Assembly (NCBI GenBank): GCA_020161245.1
Contig: JAIUOK010000011.1
Coordinates: 23,627 to 87,626, forward strand
Direction of reading: 5' to 3'
Length of the DNA stretch: 64,000 nucleotides
Source of the DNA: Actinomycetota bacterium
GTDB lineage: Bacteria > Actinomycetota > Actinomycetes > S36-B12 > CAIYMF01
Of this stretch, positions 41,630 to 51,225 are shown piece after piece. Made by a program: the position numbers and the translations under genes. Each line of letters starts with the position of its first letter. Position 1 is the first letter of the stretch. Under the pieces are notes generated by a model. That model made no database searches and was not told the DNA's origin. It was given only the letters and a program-made list of their open reading frames with translations.

Positions 41630-43699
41630 TCAGCCCACGACCACCAGGCCGTCCACGCCGAGACGGCCGGTCGCGCCGCCGCCGAGGTTCTTCACCGTCA
41701 CGGTGTGGGTGCCGGACGTCGCGAACGTCTTCACCGCGGCCGACACCGTGCGCGTCGTCGCCGAGCGCATGCTCACCGTCGCGACCTTGACGCCGTCGAC
41801 GTACACCGCGGCGTAGCCGTACGACGGGCCCTGGCGCAGCAGCACGGCGAGGCTGCGGCCGGTCGCCTTGGTGGTGATGAGCGAGCCGTACGTGGTCGAG
41901 ACCCGCAGCGAGCCGCCGAGGGCGGTGCTCGACGCCGTCGTCGTCCAGCCCTTGCCCGCCGTCATCGCGGCGTCGGTCCGGTAGAGCGTCGTCGCCGAGC
42001 CGGCCGAGGTGACGATCGTGCCGTCGTAGGCCTTCTGGCTCGCAGTGAAGGTGACGTTGGTCGGCGAGCCGAGCGCCGAGGTGGCGGTGGTGGCCGAGCG
42101 CCAGGCGGACGACGTCCCCGAGGTGACCTTCCAGCTCCACGTCGTGGGCGCCAGCACGCCGCCGGTCGCAGGCGGGACCGAGCCGGTGCGCAGCTTGAGG
42201 ACGGGCTTGGACAGCGTGGGCAGCGACTGCACGGCGGCGGTGCCGGTGCGGTACTCGACCACGGCCCCGGCGCTCGAGGTGCTGACGACGCGGATGCCGA
42301 CGCCGTTGGCGCCCAGGTCCACCCAGGTGCCGACAGGCAGCGCGGCCTTGAGGGCGCCGAAGCCGGGGTCGGACGTCGCCGGGTTGCCGTCGAGCAGGTA
42401 CGACTCGCGCTCGTTGAACAGGCTGGTCAGCGGCAGCGCGTCGACGTCGAACTCCTTGCGGACCGTCACGCCGAGCGATCCCCAGCCGGGCGACGTAGCC
42501 ATCCACGCGTCCTGGCCGGTCGCGTAGCGGAACTCGACGACGTAGGTCGTGCCGCCGTCGGCGAGGGCGAGGATGCGGCGCCCGGCGCCGGAGGCGAGCG
42601 GGGCCAGCGTGGTACGGCCGTCGGTCGTGGGCGCGAGCTGCGTGATGCTGGGCAGCAGGCCGAGGTGGCGCAGGTGCGAGGCGTTGAGGTAGCCCTGGTA
42701 CTGCCAGGAGACGCCCATGATGTCGTTGGTGTCGGTGTAGCTCTCCTTGCTGCAGGAGGCGGCGGCCGCGTCGGTGACCCGGTGGCCGTCCTCGGTGCAG
42801 TCGAGGGTGTTGCTGTGGCCGAGGCTCAGGTTGTGGCCGAGCTCGTGGCCGAGGACGCCGGTGGTGTTGTAGCCGTTGCTCCACAGCAGGCCGCCGGACG
42901 ACGCGTCCGAGCCGACCGTGCCGAGACCGGCGATGCCGCCGCAGGCGTCGAGCCGCGAGAAGTAGACGACGAGGTGCTTGCCGGGGCCCTCGGTCCAGCC
43001 CGTGCGGGTCTTGATCTCGTCCCAGAACGCGAAGGAGCCGCCGACGCCGCCGTTGACGCACGGCGTCGAGGTGGTGACGACCGTGGAGCCGTACGCCGTT
43101 GCGGCGAAGCCGACCTTGCCGCCCGTCACCTTGGTCCAGTACGCGTCCACCGAGCCGTTGATCCGGTCGCGCACGGCGGCGGCCGTGGTGCTCGGGGTGC
43201 TGCCGCCCTTGGGCTTGGCCACGACGACGAGCACCTTGTGCACCGAGGCGGCGCTGCTGGCGGAGACGGTCGTGGTCGCCGCGCTCAGGCCGGTGTCGGT
43301 GGTGCCGGCGGCCGGCTCGGCGACGACCTGCACGGCCGACACGTCCGCGCCCGCCTCCGGCTCGGCAGCGGCGGGCCGCAGGGAGGCGACGGTGCCGCCG
43401 GCACCGGCCGCGAGGCGGACGCGGACCGTGGCGCCGTTGCTGACGCCGGCGAGGGACGACGTCGGCACCTGCACCGCGCCCGCTGAGGAGCGCACGAAGG
43501 TGAGGGCGCCGTCCTCGCCGTGGGCGCCGCTGAAGTCGTCGACGAGGAATCGCTCGACCGTGCCGGTGACCGAGATCTGCGCGACGGCGGCCGCCGGCAC
43601 TGCCTGGACCGGAGCCAGCGCGAGCACCAGCGCGACCGTCGCGGCCGCACCCAGGAGGGGCCGCAGGACGGGGGCGGTGGGGGCCGCGCTGGACGTCAT
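41630..43699 (-). CDS. Secreted zinc metallopeptidase (reprolysin-like)
   Basis: A 689-residue exported protein. Signal sequence: LLGAAATVALVLALAPVQA, cleavage near residue 33-40. The catalytic motif is HELGHNLSLGH (H285, E286, H289, H295), with a likely Met-turn NDIMGVSW. The Cys content of the catalytic region suggests two to three disulfides. The C-terminal 170 residues have repeated beta segments like carbohydrate-binding domains. It probably degrades extracellular protein. The start at 43699 is by signal-peptide position; 43750 is possible. Confidence 0.87.
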   Translation of the reverse strand: MTSSAAPTAPVLRPLLGAAATVALVLALAPVQAVPAAAVAQISVTGTVERFLVDDFSGAHGEDGALTFVRSSAGAVQVPTSSLAGVSNGATVRVRLAAGAGGTVASLRPAAAEPEAGADVSAVQVVAEPAAGTTDTGLSAATTTVSASSAASVHKVLVVVAKPKGGSTPSTTAAAVRDRINGSVDAYWTKVTGGKVGFAATAYGSTVVTTSTPCVNGGVGGSFAFWDEIKTRTGWTEGPGKHLVVYFSRLDACGGIAGLGTVGSDASSGGLLWSNGYNTTGVLGHELGHNLSLGHSNTLDCTEDGHRVTDAAAASCSKESYTDTNDIMGVSWQYQGYLNASHLRHLGLLPSITQLAPTTDGRTTLAPLASGAGRRILALADGGTTYVVEFRYATGQDAWMATSPGWGSLGVTVRKEFDVDALPLTSLFNERESYLLDGNPATSDPGFGALKAALPVGTWVDLGANGVGIRVVSTSSAGAVVEYRTGTAAVQSLPTLSKPVLKLRTGSVPPATGGVLAPTTWSWKVTSGTSSAWRSATTATSALGSPTNVTFTASQKAYDGTIVTSAGSATTLYRTDAAMTAGKGWTTTASSTALGGSLRVSTTYGSLITTKATGRSLAVLLRQGPSYGYAAVYVDGVKVATVSMRSATTRTVSAAVKTFATSGTHTVTVKNLGGGATGRLGVDGLVVVG

Positions 43700-43932
43700 G
43701 CCGCATCTGTCGGGATCCCGCGACGCCGGTCTGCAGCGGCGCTGCTCCATCCGGGTGTGGCTGATCGGTCATACCTGGACGGAGGTCCGACGGCCCGGCC
43801 CACCGGACGACGCAGTGTGACCGGCTGGGCCGACCCGGCTACCGCACGTCCCGCGCGACGGTCACGGCGCGTGACCCGGCGCCGTCACCAGCGGTGCACG
43901 GCCGCCTTCGAGCGCTCTGCGAGGATGCGCGG

Positions 43933-44478
43933 GTGAGCAGTGGCGACTTCCGCGGGCCCACCGGGCCCGTCGCAGAGACCGAGCACGACGACCCGGCGCG
44001 CTACGACGCGGGCGACCCGCACCGCCGTCGGGCCGCGCACCTCATGGGCCTCATCGTCTCGGGCGCTGTGCTGGCCACCGCCCCGGACAGCTTCATGATC
44101 CTGCGCGTCGCCTTCATCCTGCTCGGCACCCTCGCCGTCTACTGGGCGGCCGAGACCTACGCCCACTGGATCGCCTCGCGCACCGTCCACGGCCGAGACC
44201 TCACCCGCCCCGAGCGGGTGCAGCTGATCAAGGACGGGTGGCCGCTCATGGCGGCCTGCGCCGTCCCGCTCGCGGTGCTGCTGCTCGAGGCCGTGCTGCA
44301 GGTGCCGACCTACCGCGCCGTCAACATCGCGCTGCTGATCAACACCGGCCTGCTGTTCGTCGTCGGCTGGAACATGAGCCGCGCCGGCGGCCTGCGCGGG
44401 ATCCGCCTCGTCGCCTCGGCCCTCGTCACCGGCCTGCTCGGCATCGCGATGGTCTTCCTCAAGATCGGCCTGCACTAA
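43933..44478 (+). CDS. Membrane protein of unknown function
   Basis: A 181-residue protein with a polar N-terminus and four hydrophobic helices (about 40-57, 58-76, 105-122, 128-146, with a last at 155-178). No cofactor or catalytic motif stands out. WAAETYAHWIASRTVHGRDL between helices might be a conserved family segment. Start GTG at 43933. It is convergent with the SHOCT protein gene across a strong terminator. Confidence 0.72.
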   Translation: MSSGDFRGPTGPVAETEHDDPARYDAGDPHRRRAAHLMGLIVSGAVLATAPDSFMILRVAFILLGTLAVYWAAETYAHWIASRTVHGRDLTRPERVQLIKDGWPLMAACAVPLAVLLLEAVLQVPTYRAVNIALLINTGLLFVVGWNMSRAGGLRGIRLVASALVTGLLGIAMVFLKIGLH

Positions 44479-44510
44479 GCGGCGACCCGCCGACCGAGCG
44501 CACGCATGAC

Positions 44511-44542
44511 GAAGGCCCCTGGTCCGTGGACCAGGGGCCTTC
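44511..44542. terminator. Bidirectional terminator
   Basis: A perfect 15-bp stem (GAAGGCCCCTGGTCC and complement) with a two-base loop, between convergent genes ending at 44478 and 44574. Confidence 0.8.
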
Positions 44543-44573
44543 GTGGTGCTCCGATCACGCGGATCCGTGAGCG

Positions 44574-44948
44574 TCAGCCGGCGAGGGCCTTCGCCTTGAT
44601 CGCGTCGAACTCCGCCTGCGTGATGGCGCCGGAGGTCAGCAGGTCGTGGGCCTGCTTGATCTGCGTGGCCGAGTCGTTGCCGGCGACCGAGCGGATGTAG
44701 TCGGCCTGGTCGGCCTGCATCTGCTGGTACTGCTGCACGTCGCGCTTGGCCATGTCCTTGCCGCGGGCGATGACGTAGATCAGCATCGTGATCAGCGGGA
44801 AGAACAGCAGCGCGATCAGCCACGCCGCCTTCACCCAGCCGCTGTCATCGGCGCGGAAGACGTCGATGATGATGCGGAACAGCATCATGAAGTAGATGAC
44901 CAGGAAGAAGAACGCGAGCAGCCACCACAGCCAGTCGGTGAGGGTCAT
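44574..44948 (-). CDS. PLDc_N and SHOCT domain membrane protein
   Basis: A 124-residue protein: two N-terminal helices (LWWLLAFFFLVIYFMMLF and WLIALLFFPLITMLIYVIA) in the cardiolipin-synthase N-terminal (PLDc_N) style, then a short coil and a C-terminal SHOCT motif (IKQAHDLLTSGAITQAEFDA). SHOCT domains are small oligomerisation modules. The gene lies alone; function unknown. Confidence 0.87.
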   Translation of the reverse strand: MTLTDWLWWLLAFFFLVIYFMMLFRIIIDVFRADDSGWVKAAWLIALLFFPLITMLIYVIARGKDMAKRDVQQYQQMQADQADYIRSVAGNDSATQIKQAHDLLTSGAITQAEFDAIKAKALAG

Positions 44949-45139
44949 CGCGGAGAGCCTTTCGTTCGTCGAGGGTCCGGGCAGGCGCCCGGGGGTTCGT
45001 CCAGGGGCGGCAGCAGCAGCCGTGATCGCGACCGTCACCGGCCGCTCGAGAGCTGCGGTCCCTCCCCCTTCTGCCGGATATCCAACCGCACAGGCGGCCG
45101 AATGCCCGAATCCGGCGCGGCCCGAGCCTGCCGATCGGC

Positions 45140-45184
45140 GGCGTCCAGGCACGTCACCCGGCGCGGGTGACGTGCCTGGACGCC
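45140..45184. repeat. Perfect 20-bp inverted repeat
   Basis: Arms GGCGTCCAGGCACGTCACCC (45140-45159) and its exact complement (45165-45184), five-base loop. It sits 22 bases before the GTG of the hydrolase gene, so it is either a leader structure or a terminator for upstream transcription on either strand. Confidence 0.75.
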
Positions 45185-45206
45185 GCGTCTCGGCCAGGAT
45201 GCGCCC

Positions 45207-46037
45207 GTGGCCAAGGAGCGGTTCGACGGCTGGGTGAGCCAGCAGGTGGTGGTGGACGGCGTCCGTGTGCACGTGCGGCGCACCGAGACGCACGGCGACG
45301 GCGTGCCTATCGTGCACGTCCACGGGTTCGGCATCTCCGGCCGCTACCTCATGCCCACCGCGCAGCTGCTGGCTGCGCGCAGCGCCCAGTACGTCCCCGA
45401 CCTGCCCGGCTACGGGCGCAGCGGCGACCCCTCCGCGCCCCTGGCGATCCCCGAGCTCGCGCACGCGCTCATCGGCACCGTCGACCGGCTCGGCCTCGAC
45501 CGTGCCGTGCTGCTCGGCAACTCGATGGGATGCCCCATCAGCCTGGAGGCCGTGCTCACCGCGCCCGACCGGTTCGAGCGCATCGTCCTCGTGGCCCCCG
45601 CGGGCGGCATCCAGAACCAGCCGTTCCGCCGGGGCGCGGGGCAGCTCGCGCTCGACGGGGTCCGCGAGCGGCCGGCGATGGCCAAGGTCGCGGTGCCCGA
45701 CTACCTGCGCTTCGGCCCGCTCAACGCCCTCAAGCTGTTCCAGCAGCTCGTGGCGTTCCCGTCGCTGGAGAAGCTGCTCGCCTGCCCGATCCCTCTGCTC
45801 GCCGTCCTCGGCGACCGCGACCCGCTCATGCCGGGCCGTGCGCGGGTCGAGGAGGTCGCCTCGAAGATCGCCGACCACTCCACGGTGGTCGTGATCGAGG
45901 GCGCGGCGCACGCGCTCAACTTCAGCCACCCGGGCGAGCTCGCGCACGTGGTCGGCCAGTGGCTCGACGGCGAGGAGATCACCGACGACCCCGACCAGCC
46001 GGGGCTGGCGAAGGTGCTGCCGATCCCGCGCGGCTGA
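45207..46037 (+). CDS. Alpha/beta hydrolase
   Basis: A 276-residue hydrolase: oxyanion motif [11 protein letters not shown], nucleophile elbow [10 protein letters not shown], an acid in [11 protein letters not shown] and the final His in [14 protein letters not shown]. The cap region is small. The substrate is not predictable. Start GTG at 45207. A perfect palindrome precedes it. Confidence 0.9.
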   Translation: MAKERFDGWVSQQVVVDGVRVHVRRTETHGDGVPIVHVHGFGISGRYLMPTAQLLAARSAQYVPDLPGYGRSGDPSAPLAIPELAHALIGTVDRLGLDRAVLLGNSMGCPISLEAVLTAPDRFERIVLVAPAGGIQNQPFRRGAGQLALDGVRERPAMAKVAVPDYLRFGPLNALKLFQQLVAFPSLEKLLACPIPLLAVLGDRDPLMPGRARVEEVASKIADHSTVVVIEGAAHALNFSHPGELAHVVGQWLDGEEITDDPDQPGLAKVLPIPRG

Positions 46038-46113
46038 CACCGGTTCCCCGCCCGGAGCCGACGGGACCGTCGCACTAGGCTCGGGCGCACAGCATTCGTC
46101 GGCGGAGAGTGAC

Positions 46114-47121
46114 ATGACGGTGGACCTGCACGGCCGCGACTTCCTCAAGGAGATCGACTTCTCCGCGGAGGAGCTCCAGCACCTGCTCGACCTGGCGGCG
46201 CAGCTCAAGCGCGAGAAGCGCGAGCGAGCCGAGGTGCAGCGGATGCGCGGCCGCAACGTCGCCCTCATCTTCGAGAAGACGTCGACGCGGACCCGGTGCG
46301 CGTTCGAGGTCGGCGCGTACGACCAAGGCGCCCACACGACCTACCTCGACCCGAGCGGCTCGCAGATCGGCCACAAGGAGTCGGCGGCCGACACGGCTCG
46401 CGTGCTGTCGCGCATGTACGACGCGATCGAGTTCCGCGGCGCAGCCCAGGCCACCGTCGAGACGCTCGCCGAGCACTCCGACGTGCCGGTCTACAACGGG
46501 CTCACCGACGAGTGGCACCCCACGCAGATGCTCGCCGACTTCCTCACGATGACCGAGCACGGCGGCGGCCGCGCGGCATCGCAGATCTCCTACGCCTACC
46601 TCGGCGACGCCCGCTCGAACATGGGCAACTCGCTGCTCGTCATGGGCGCGATCATGGGGTCGGACGTGCGCATCGCGGCGCCGAAGGACCTGTGGCCCTC
46701 GGAGGAGGTCCGTGCCATCGCCGACGAGCGGGCCGCAGCATCGGGTGCGCGCCTCACCCTCACCGAGGACGCCGCAGAGGCCCTGCGGGGCGCCGACTTC
46801 GTGCACACCGACGTGTGGGTGTCGATGGGCGAGCCCAAGGAGGTCTGGGACGAGCGCATCGCGCTGCTCAAGCCCTACCAGGTGAATGCCGCGGCCCTCG
46901 CGGCGACGGGCAACCCCGACGTGCGCTTCATGCACTGCCTGCCGGCGTTCCACGACACCAGCACCGGTGTCGGTCGCGACATCGCCGCGCGCACCGGGAT
47001 GACCGACGGTCTCGAGGTGACCCACGACGTCTTCGAGTCGGCCGCCTCGGTCGCCTTCGACCAGGCCGAGAACAGGCTGCACACCATCAAGGCGGTCATG
47101 GTCGCCACGATCGGCGACTGA
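46114..47121 (+). CDS. argF: Ornithine carbamoyltransferase
   Basis: A 335-residue enzyme that transfers carbamoyl to ornithine. Signature sites: carbamoyl-phosphate loop STRTR (57-61), HPTQ and the ornithine-binding HCLP. Length and sequence style are those of the catabolic/E. coli-type OTC (334 residues) rather than the shorter anabolic actinobacterial ArgF, so it could be ArcB-like; no arcA or arcC lies beside it. GGAGAG lies about eight bases before the ATG. Confidence 0.93.
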   Translation: MTVDLHGRDFLKEIDFSAEELQHLLDLAAQLKREKRERAEVQRMRGRNVALIFEKTSTRTRCAFEVGAYDQGAHTTYLDPSGSQIGHKESAADTARVLSRMYDAIEFRGAAQATVETLAEHSDVPVYNGLTDEWHPTQMLADFLTMTEHGGGRAASQISYAYLGDARSNMGNSLLVMGAIMGSDVRIAAPKDLWPSEEVRAIADERAAASGARLTLTEDAAEALRGADFVHTDVWVSMGEPKEVWDERIALLKPYQVNAAALAATGNPDVRFMHCLPAFHDTSTGVGRDIAARTGMTDGLEVTHDVFESAASVAFDQAENRLHTIKAVMVATIGD

Positions 47122-47125
47122 GCAC

Positions 47126-47341
47126 CTAGGCGGTCGGCAGCGCCGAGGGCAGCTGGCGCAGGCGGCTCAGGCCGATGCCCAGCTCCTCGAGCCGTACCAG
47201 CAGCGCGGCGAGATCCTCGGTGGAGGCCACCTCACCGACCAGGGTGGTGCGGCCGCAGCACTGGCTGACGGAGAAGCCGGCGAAAGCCTGTGCCAGGCCG
47301 TCGGTCAGCTCACCGCCGATCTCGAGCTCGTACGACGTCAT
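47126..47341 (-). CDS. Small protein flanking the LuxR regulator (A)
   Basis: A 71-residue protein: a strand YELEIGGEL, a CC-containing strand segment FSVSQCCGRTTLVGEV, the helix LAALLVRLEELG, and a last strand LSRLRQLP. The pattern resembles the 65-residue protein at 50218, on the other side of the MalT-type regulator gene. GGGGAGGGG precedes the ATG at 47341. I know no named family; it may be a small ligand- or protein-binding beta-alpha-beta unit. Confidence 0.65.
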   Translation of the reverse strand: MTSYELEIGGELTDGLAQAFAGFSVSQCCGRTTLVGEVASTEDLAALLVRLEELGIGLSRLRQLPSALPTA

Positions 47342-47484
47342 CGTCGTCCCCTCCCCTGCCCGAGGTACCGCGCTGCCCCACGCGGTAGGTTTCGGGCCGT
47401 CAGGCGACCGTGCCCGACGCCGTGGCGGCCCGCGTCGCCCGCCGCGGGTGACCCGCCAGGCGCCCGGCCGCGAGGGGATGCATC

Positions 47485-50094
47485 GTGCCGACGGAACGGC
47501 GGTCTGGACGGCTCGCACCACCGGTGCTGGCCTCCCCCGTGGTGCGGCCCCGCCTCTTCGAGCGCCTCGCGGCCAAGCCGTGCGTGGCGGTGACCGGCAC
47601 CGCCGGCTACGGCAAGACCACCTTGCTGGCCTCCTGGGCCGCCGAGGTGACGAGCGCCTCCGCTCCCGTCGCGTGGCTCACCCTCGACCCCGCCGACGCC
47701 GACCCCGCCCGGCTCTCGGCCAGCGCGCTGGCCGCGCTGCGCGCGTGCAGCCCCGTCGTCGCGTCCGCCCTCGACGGGCTCGAGCCCGCGCTCGACACGA
47801 GTGCGACGGAGATGGCCGAGGCTCTCACCGAGGCGCTCTACGACTGCGACGTGCCGGTCACGCTCGTGCTCGACGACGTCCACCACCTCGCCGCGTCGCC
47901 GCGCGCGCTGGAGGTCGTCGACCAGGTCCTGCAGTGGTCGCCCGCCGGGTTCCGCGTCGTGCTCTCCGCCCGCACCCTGCCGCCGCTGCGCCTGCAGCGC
48001 CTGCGGCTCGAGGACCGCGTCGAGCTCATCGCTCAGTCCGATCTCGCGTTCACGACCGAGGAGACGCGCGAGCTCTTCGCACAGGCCGGCACCGCGCTCG
48101 ACGCCGCGCAGGCGGCGGCCGTGCAGCAGGCCACCGAGGGCTGGCCGGCCGCGGTACGGCTGGCGCAGCTGGCCAGCCGCAACGGCATCGCGAGCGTCCC
48201 CGTCCTGGGCCATGACGACTCGGTCGCCGACTACCTGCTCACCGAGGTGCTGGCCGAGCTCGACGAGCAGATGCGCACGTTCCTGCTCGAGGCGTCGTTC
48301 GACCTCGACGTCTCGGCCGCCCTCGTCGACGCCGCGCGCGGGACCGGCGACGCGGCCCTTCTGCTGGAGCGATGCGTCGAGGACGGCCTGTTCCTGCACC
48401 ACCGCGAGACCGACGGGCAGCCCTGGTACCGGTGGCACGCGCTGTTCGCCGCGCACATGCGCCGGCGCCTGTCGTTCCACGACCCGCGCCGGGCGGCCGA
48501 GCTCTCCCAGCGAGCCGCGAACTGGTGGCGAGCCGCGGACCCGGTGAAGGCGTTCGACCTGCTGCTGCAGGCCGACGACGCCGATGAGGCGGGCGCGGTG
48601 CTCGACGAGTCGTGGCTCGGCCTCGTCCTGGAGGGCCGGGCCGAGACCGTCCTGCTGATGGCGGCACGGCTCCCCGACACCAGCTCGGGCACGGCGTCGG
48701 CCCACCTGGCCCGGGCCTTCATCGAGGCCCAGTCCGGGCGCATCGAGGCCGGCCGCGTCTCGCTCCTGCAGGCACGGTCCGACGCCAAGCGACTGCCCGA
48801 CGACCGTCGTCTGCGGTTCGACGCGCTGACGACCGTGATCGAGCTCAGCCTGGTCAGCGACCGCTCGGGGCTCGACCACGTCGTCACCAGTGCGCGTGCC
48901 TGCCTGGAGCAGATCGAGGACGGCGTGATCGCGCCCGACCCGGCCATGGTCGCGCTCGTGCATCTCGCGATCGGCTCGGCCGAGAGCCGCCGGCAGATCG
49001 ACGTGCCCGCCGCGCTGCACCATCTCTCGGCGGCGGCGCAGACGGCACGGGCAGCCGGCCTCGACATCCTCGGGATGGCTGCGGAGGCCGAGCTGTCGAT
49101 CCCTGCGGTCGCGCTGAACGATCTCGGCGGCAACGGCGCCCGGGCCCGCGGCCTGCTCGACGAGGCGGCCGCTCGCGGATGGCGCGAGCTGTCCTGGACC
49201 GCCCCCGCAGAGGGGTACCTCGGGTGGCTCGCCTACTGGCAGGCCGACGCGGCCGCCGCCCGCGAGCTGCTCGCCACCACCCTTGGCCGCGTGCGTCCCA
49301 ACGACTGGGTGCTCCGAGGGCTCGCCCTGCATTTCCACGGCCTCGCGAGCGCAGCGCTCGGCGACCGCGAGATGGCACGGCGCGACGTGCAGGAGCTGCG
49401 CGCCATGCTGGCCACGGCGCAGATGCCGCCGTACTGGCAGGCTGCGGTGGACGGGCTGGACGCCGAGATCCTTCTCGCCTCAGGGGAGGTCGAGGCTGCC
49501 CTGGCGCTCCTGCGCGACGCGCCTCCAGGGCCGATGCACCGGATCACGCAGTGCATCAAGGCCCGCGCGCTCCTGCGCGGCGGGGACGCCCGGGCCGCTC
49601 TCGACGCGCTCGGCCAGATCCCCGCCGATGAGCGGTGGACCAACGTCGCCGTCTACATGAACGTGGTGGCCGCCGTCGCCCAGGCCGCGCTGGGTGCCGG
49701 CGACGCGGCCCACGCCAGCCTCGAGAAGGCGCTGTCGCTCGGATCGCCCGACCGGGTGGTCATGCCCTTCGTCCTCGCCGGCGCTCCGCTGCAGCCGCTG
49801 CTCGCTGCGCACCTGCGGCGCGGCACCGCGCACCAGGAGCTGGTCGCCCAGATCTCCACCCGGCTGGCGCGGCCCGACCAGCGCTCCGTCGCGGCCTACG
49901 GCGAGGCGCTCACCGAGCGCGAGCTCACGATCCTGCGCTACCTCGCGACGAACCTCACCAACAGCGAGATCGCGGCGGCGGAGTTCATCTCGCTCAACAC
50001 GGCCAAGACCCACATCGCTCACATCTACCGCAAGCTCGACGTCCCCAACCGGCGGGCCGCCGTGCGCCGCGCCGCCGAGCTGCGCCTGCTCTGA
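47485..50094 (+). CDS. MalT-type LuxR-family ATP-dependent regulator
   Basis: An 869-residue regulator with three parts: an N-terminal STAND-type ATPase (Walker A GTAGYGKTTLL, about 37-47; Walker B VTLVLDDVHHLA), a long TPR-like helical middle and a C-terminal LuxR DNA-binding domain (LTERELTILRYLATNLTNSE with AAEFISLNTAKTHIAHIYRK). Such proteins switch on inducer plus ATP binding. Start GTG at 47485 after GAGGGG. Two similar small genes flank it; they may encode its modulators or targets. The inducer is unknown. Confidence 0.92.
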   Translation: MPTERRSGRLAPPVLASPVVRPRLFERLAAKPCVAVTGTAGYGKTTLLASWAAEVTSASAPVAWLTLDPADADPARLSASALAALRACSPVVASALDGLEPALDTSATEMAEALTEALYDCDVPVTLVLDDVHHLAASPRALEVVDQVLQWSPAGFRVVLSARTLPPLRLQRLRLEDRVELIAQSDLAFTTEETRELFAQAGTALDAAQAAAVQQATEGWPAAVRLAQLASRNGIASVPVLGHDDSVADYLLTEVLAELDEQMRTFLLEASFDLDVSAALVDAARGTGDAALLLERCVEDGLFLHHRETDGQPWYRWHALFAAHMRRRLSFHDPRRAAELSQRAANWWRAADPVKAFDLLLQADDADEAGAVLDESWLGLVLEGRAETVLLMAARLPDTSSGTASAHLARAFIEAQSGRIEAGRVSLLQARSDAKRLPDDRRLRFDALTTVIELSLVSDRSGLDHVVTSARACLEQIEDGVIAPDPAMVALVHLAIGSAESRRQIDVPAALHHLSAAAQTARAAGLDILGMAAEAELSIPAVALNDLGGNGARARGLLDEAAARGWRELSWTAPAEGYLGWLAYWQADAAAARELLATTLGRVRPNDWVLRGLALHFHGLASAALGDREMARRDVQELRAMLATAQMPPYWQAAVDGLDAEILLASGEVEAALALLRDAPPGPMHRITQCIKARALLRGGDARAALDALGQIPADERWTNVAVYMNVVAAVAQAALGAGDAAHASLEKALSLGSPDRVVMPFVLAGAPLQPLLAAHLRRGTAHQELVAQISTRLARPDQRSVAAYGEALTERELTILRYLATNLTNSEIAAAEFISLNTAKTHIAHIYRKLDVPNRRAAVRRAAELRLL

Positions 50095-50217
50095 ACGGGG
50101 CAGCGTCCGCCTGCGCCGCGCGTCTGCGCCCGCACGCTGCGATCATCATCCGCGGGGGATGACGAGGGCGGTCGCGGTTCCGGCGACAGTCGTCCCACGA
50201 CGTCGGAGGTGCTGGCA

Positions 50218-50415
50218 GTGCGCGTTCGGGTGGAGGTCATCGGCGACCTGGACGACGACGTCCTGTTCCCATGGTCGGGTCCCGTCGTCGCCGGTGCAGC
50301 CACCAGCACCGTGCTGCTGGAGCTGCACGACGGCCGCGAGCTGGTGAGCGCGCTGAGCAGCCTGAGCCGCCGCGGCATCACCGTCGTCTCCGCCGAGCAG
50401 GTGCCGGCAGCCTGA
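50218..50415 (+). CDS. Small protein flanking the LuxR regulator (B)
   Basis: A 65-residue protein: VRVEVIGDLDDDV, VVAGAATSTVLLELHDG, the helix ELVSALSSLSRRG and the strand ITVVSAEQVP. Strand order and the helix position match the small protein at 47126-47341. Start GTG 50218 is supported by GGAGG eight bases upstream, better than the GTG at 50209. Confidence 0.65.
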   Translation: MRVRVEVIGDLDDDVLFPWSGPVVAGAATSTVLLELHDGRELVSALSSLSRRGITVVSAEQVPAA

Positions 50416-50461
50416 CCCGCGCCTCCCCCTCCCGGCGACGCCGCGGCGCTACGGTCGCGCC

Positions 50462-50887
50462 ATGACCGTCGTCATCCCCTGGCTCGGCGTGCTGCTGGCC
50501 GTCGTCGCCGCGTTCCTCGTCGGCTCGCTCTACTTCGGCCCGAAGACGATGTTCCCCGTCTGGTGGCGGGCGATGGGCCGCACGGCCGACGACCAGCCCG
50601 GCGGGAGCATGGGCCTCGTCTTCGGGCTCACCGCGCTCGGCGCCCTCGTGCAGGCGCTGACACTGTCGTGGCTGCTGCAGGCATCGGCGTCGCTCTACGG
50701 CGACGCCGACGTCACGCCCGGCCACGGCCTGCTCGTGGGCGCGCTCGTGGGCGCCGGCATCGCGGCGGCTGCATCGCTGAGCCACCGCATGTTCGCGGGA
50801 CACGGCGTCGTCGTGTGGGCGATCGAGTCGATCGGCGACGTCCTGCAGCTGGCCGTGATGGGCCTGGTGCTCAGCTTCTTCCTGTAG
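50462..50887 (+). CDS. DUF1761 family membrane protein
   Basis: A 141-residue protein with four hydrophobic helices. FLVGSLYFGPKTMFPVWWRAMG near the start is the DUF1761 hallmark. The function is unknown. It follows the small LuxR-flanking gene by 46 bases on the same strand. Its stop lies four bases from the convergent chemoreceptor remnant. Confidence 0.87.
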   Translation: MTVVIPWLGVLLAVVAAFLVGSLYFGPKTMFPVWWRAMGRTADDQPGGSMGLVFGLTALGALVQALTLSWLLQASASLYGDADVTPGHGLLVGALVGAGIAAAASLSHRMFAGHGVVVWAIESIGDVLQLAVMGLVLSFFL

Positions 50888-50891
50888 TCCG

Positions 50892-51224
50892 TCAGCGGTT
50901 CTGCAGGGTCCCGGCGACCATGAGCTGCTCGCCGGTGATCTCGGTGATGCGCGTCTGCACCTGGCCGGCCTCGTTGACGGCCTGCTCGATCATGCGCAGC
51001 ATCTCCGTGGCCTGGTGGGCCTGCTCCTGGATCGCCGAGATCCGCTTGGCGACGTCCTCGGTCGCGGTCGTCGTTACTCGCGCGAGCTCCTTGACCTCGC
51101 TGGCGACCACGGCGAAGCCCTTGCCCGCCTCGCCCGCCCGAGCCGCCTCGATCGACGCGTTCAACGCCAGCAGCTGGGTCTGCGCGGCGATCGTGCCGAT
51201 GACCTGCCTGCTCGCCGAGGCAGC
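50892..51224 (-). pseudogene. Methyl-accepting chemotaxis protein, C-terminal remnant
   Basis: About 110 residues of the MCP signalling hairpin, with [20 protein letters not shown] and [20 protein letters not shown]. The part before the hairpin tip has lost about three residues relative to the consensus (TIAA directly joins QTQLLALN). Ligand, membrane and HAMP regions are missing. The homology begins at the stop codon of the flippase-like gene, so it marks a rearrangement point. It has no start codon of its own beyond a TTG at 51164. Confidence 0.8.
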
Positions 51225-51225
51225 G

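Noticed and set aside
41705..43486. Plus-strand frame opposite the metallopeptidase
   Set aside because: Shadow frame; the minus strand has signal peptide and HExxH motif.
43820..43890. Imperfect inverted repeat (GGTCACGGCGC / GCGCCGTCACC) as an operator
   Set aside because: It contains mismatches, has no clear position relative to a promoter, and GC-rich DNA yields such repeats by chance.
50892..51164. Intact 90-residue chemotaxis protein starting at TTG 51164
   Set aside because: Homology continues upstream of that codon to about 51224, so this is a broken larger protein, not a short gene.
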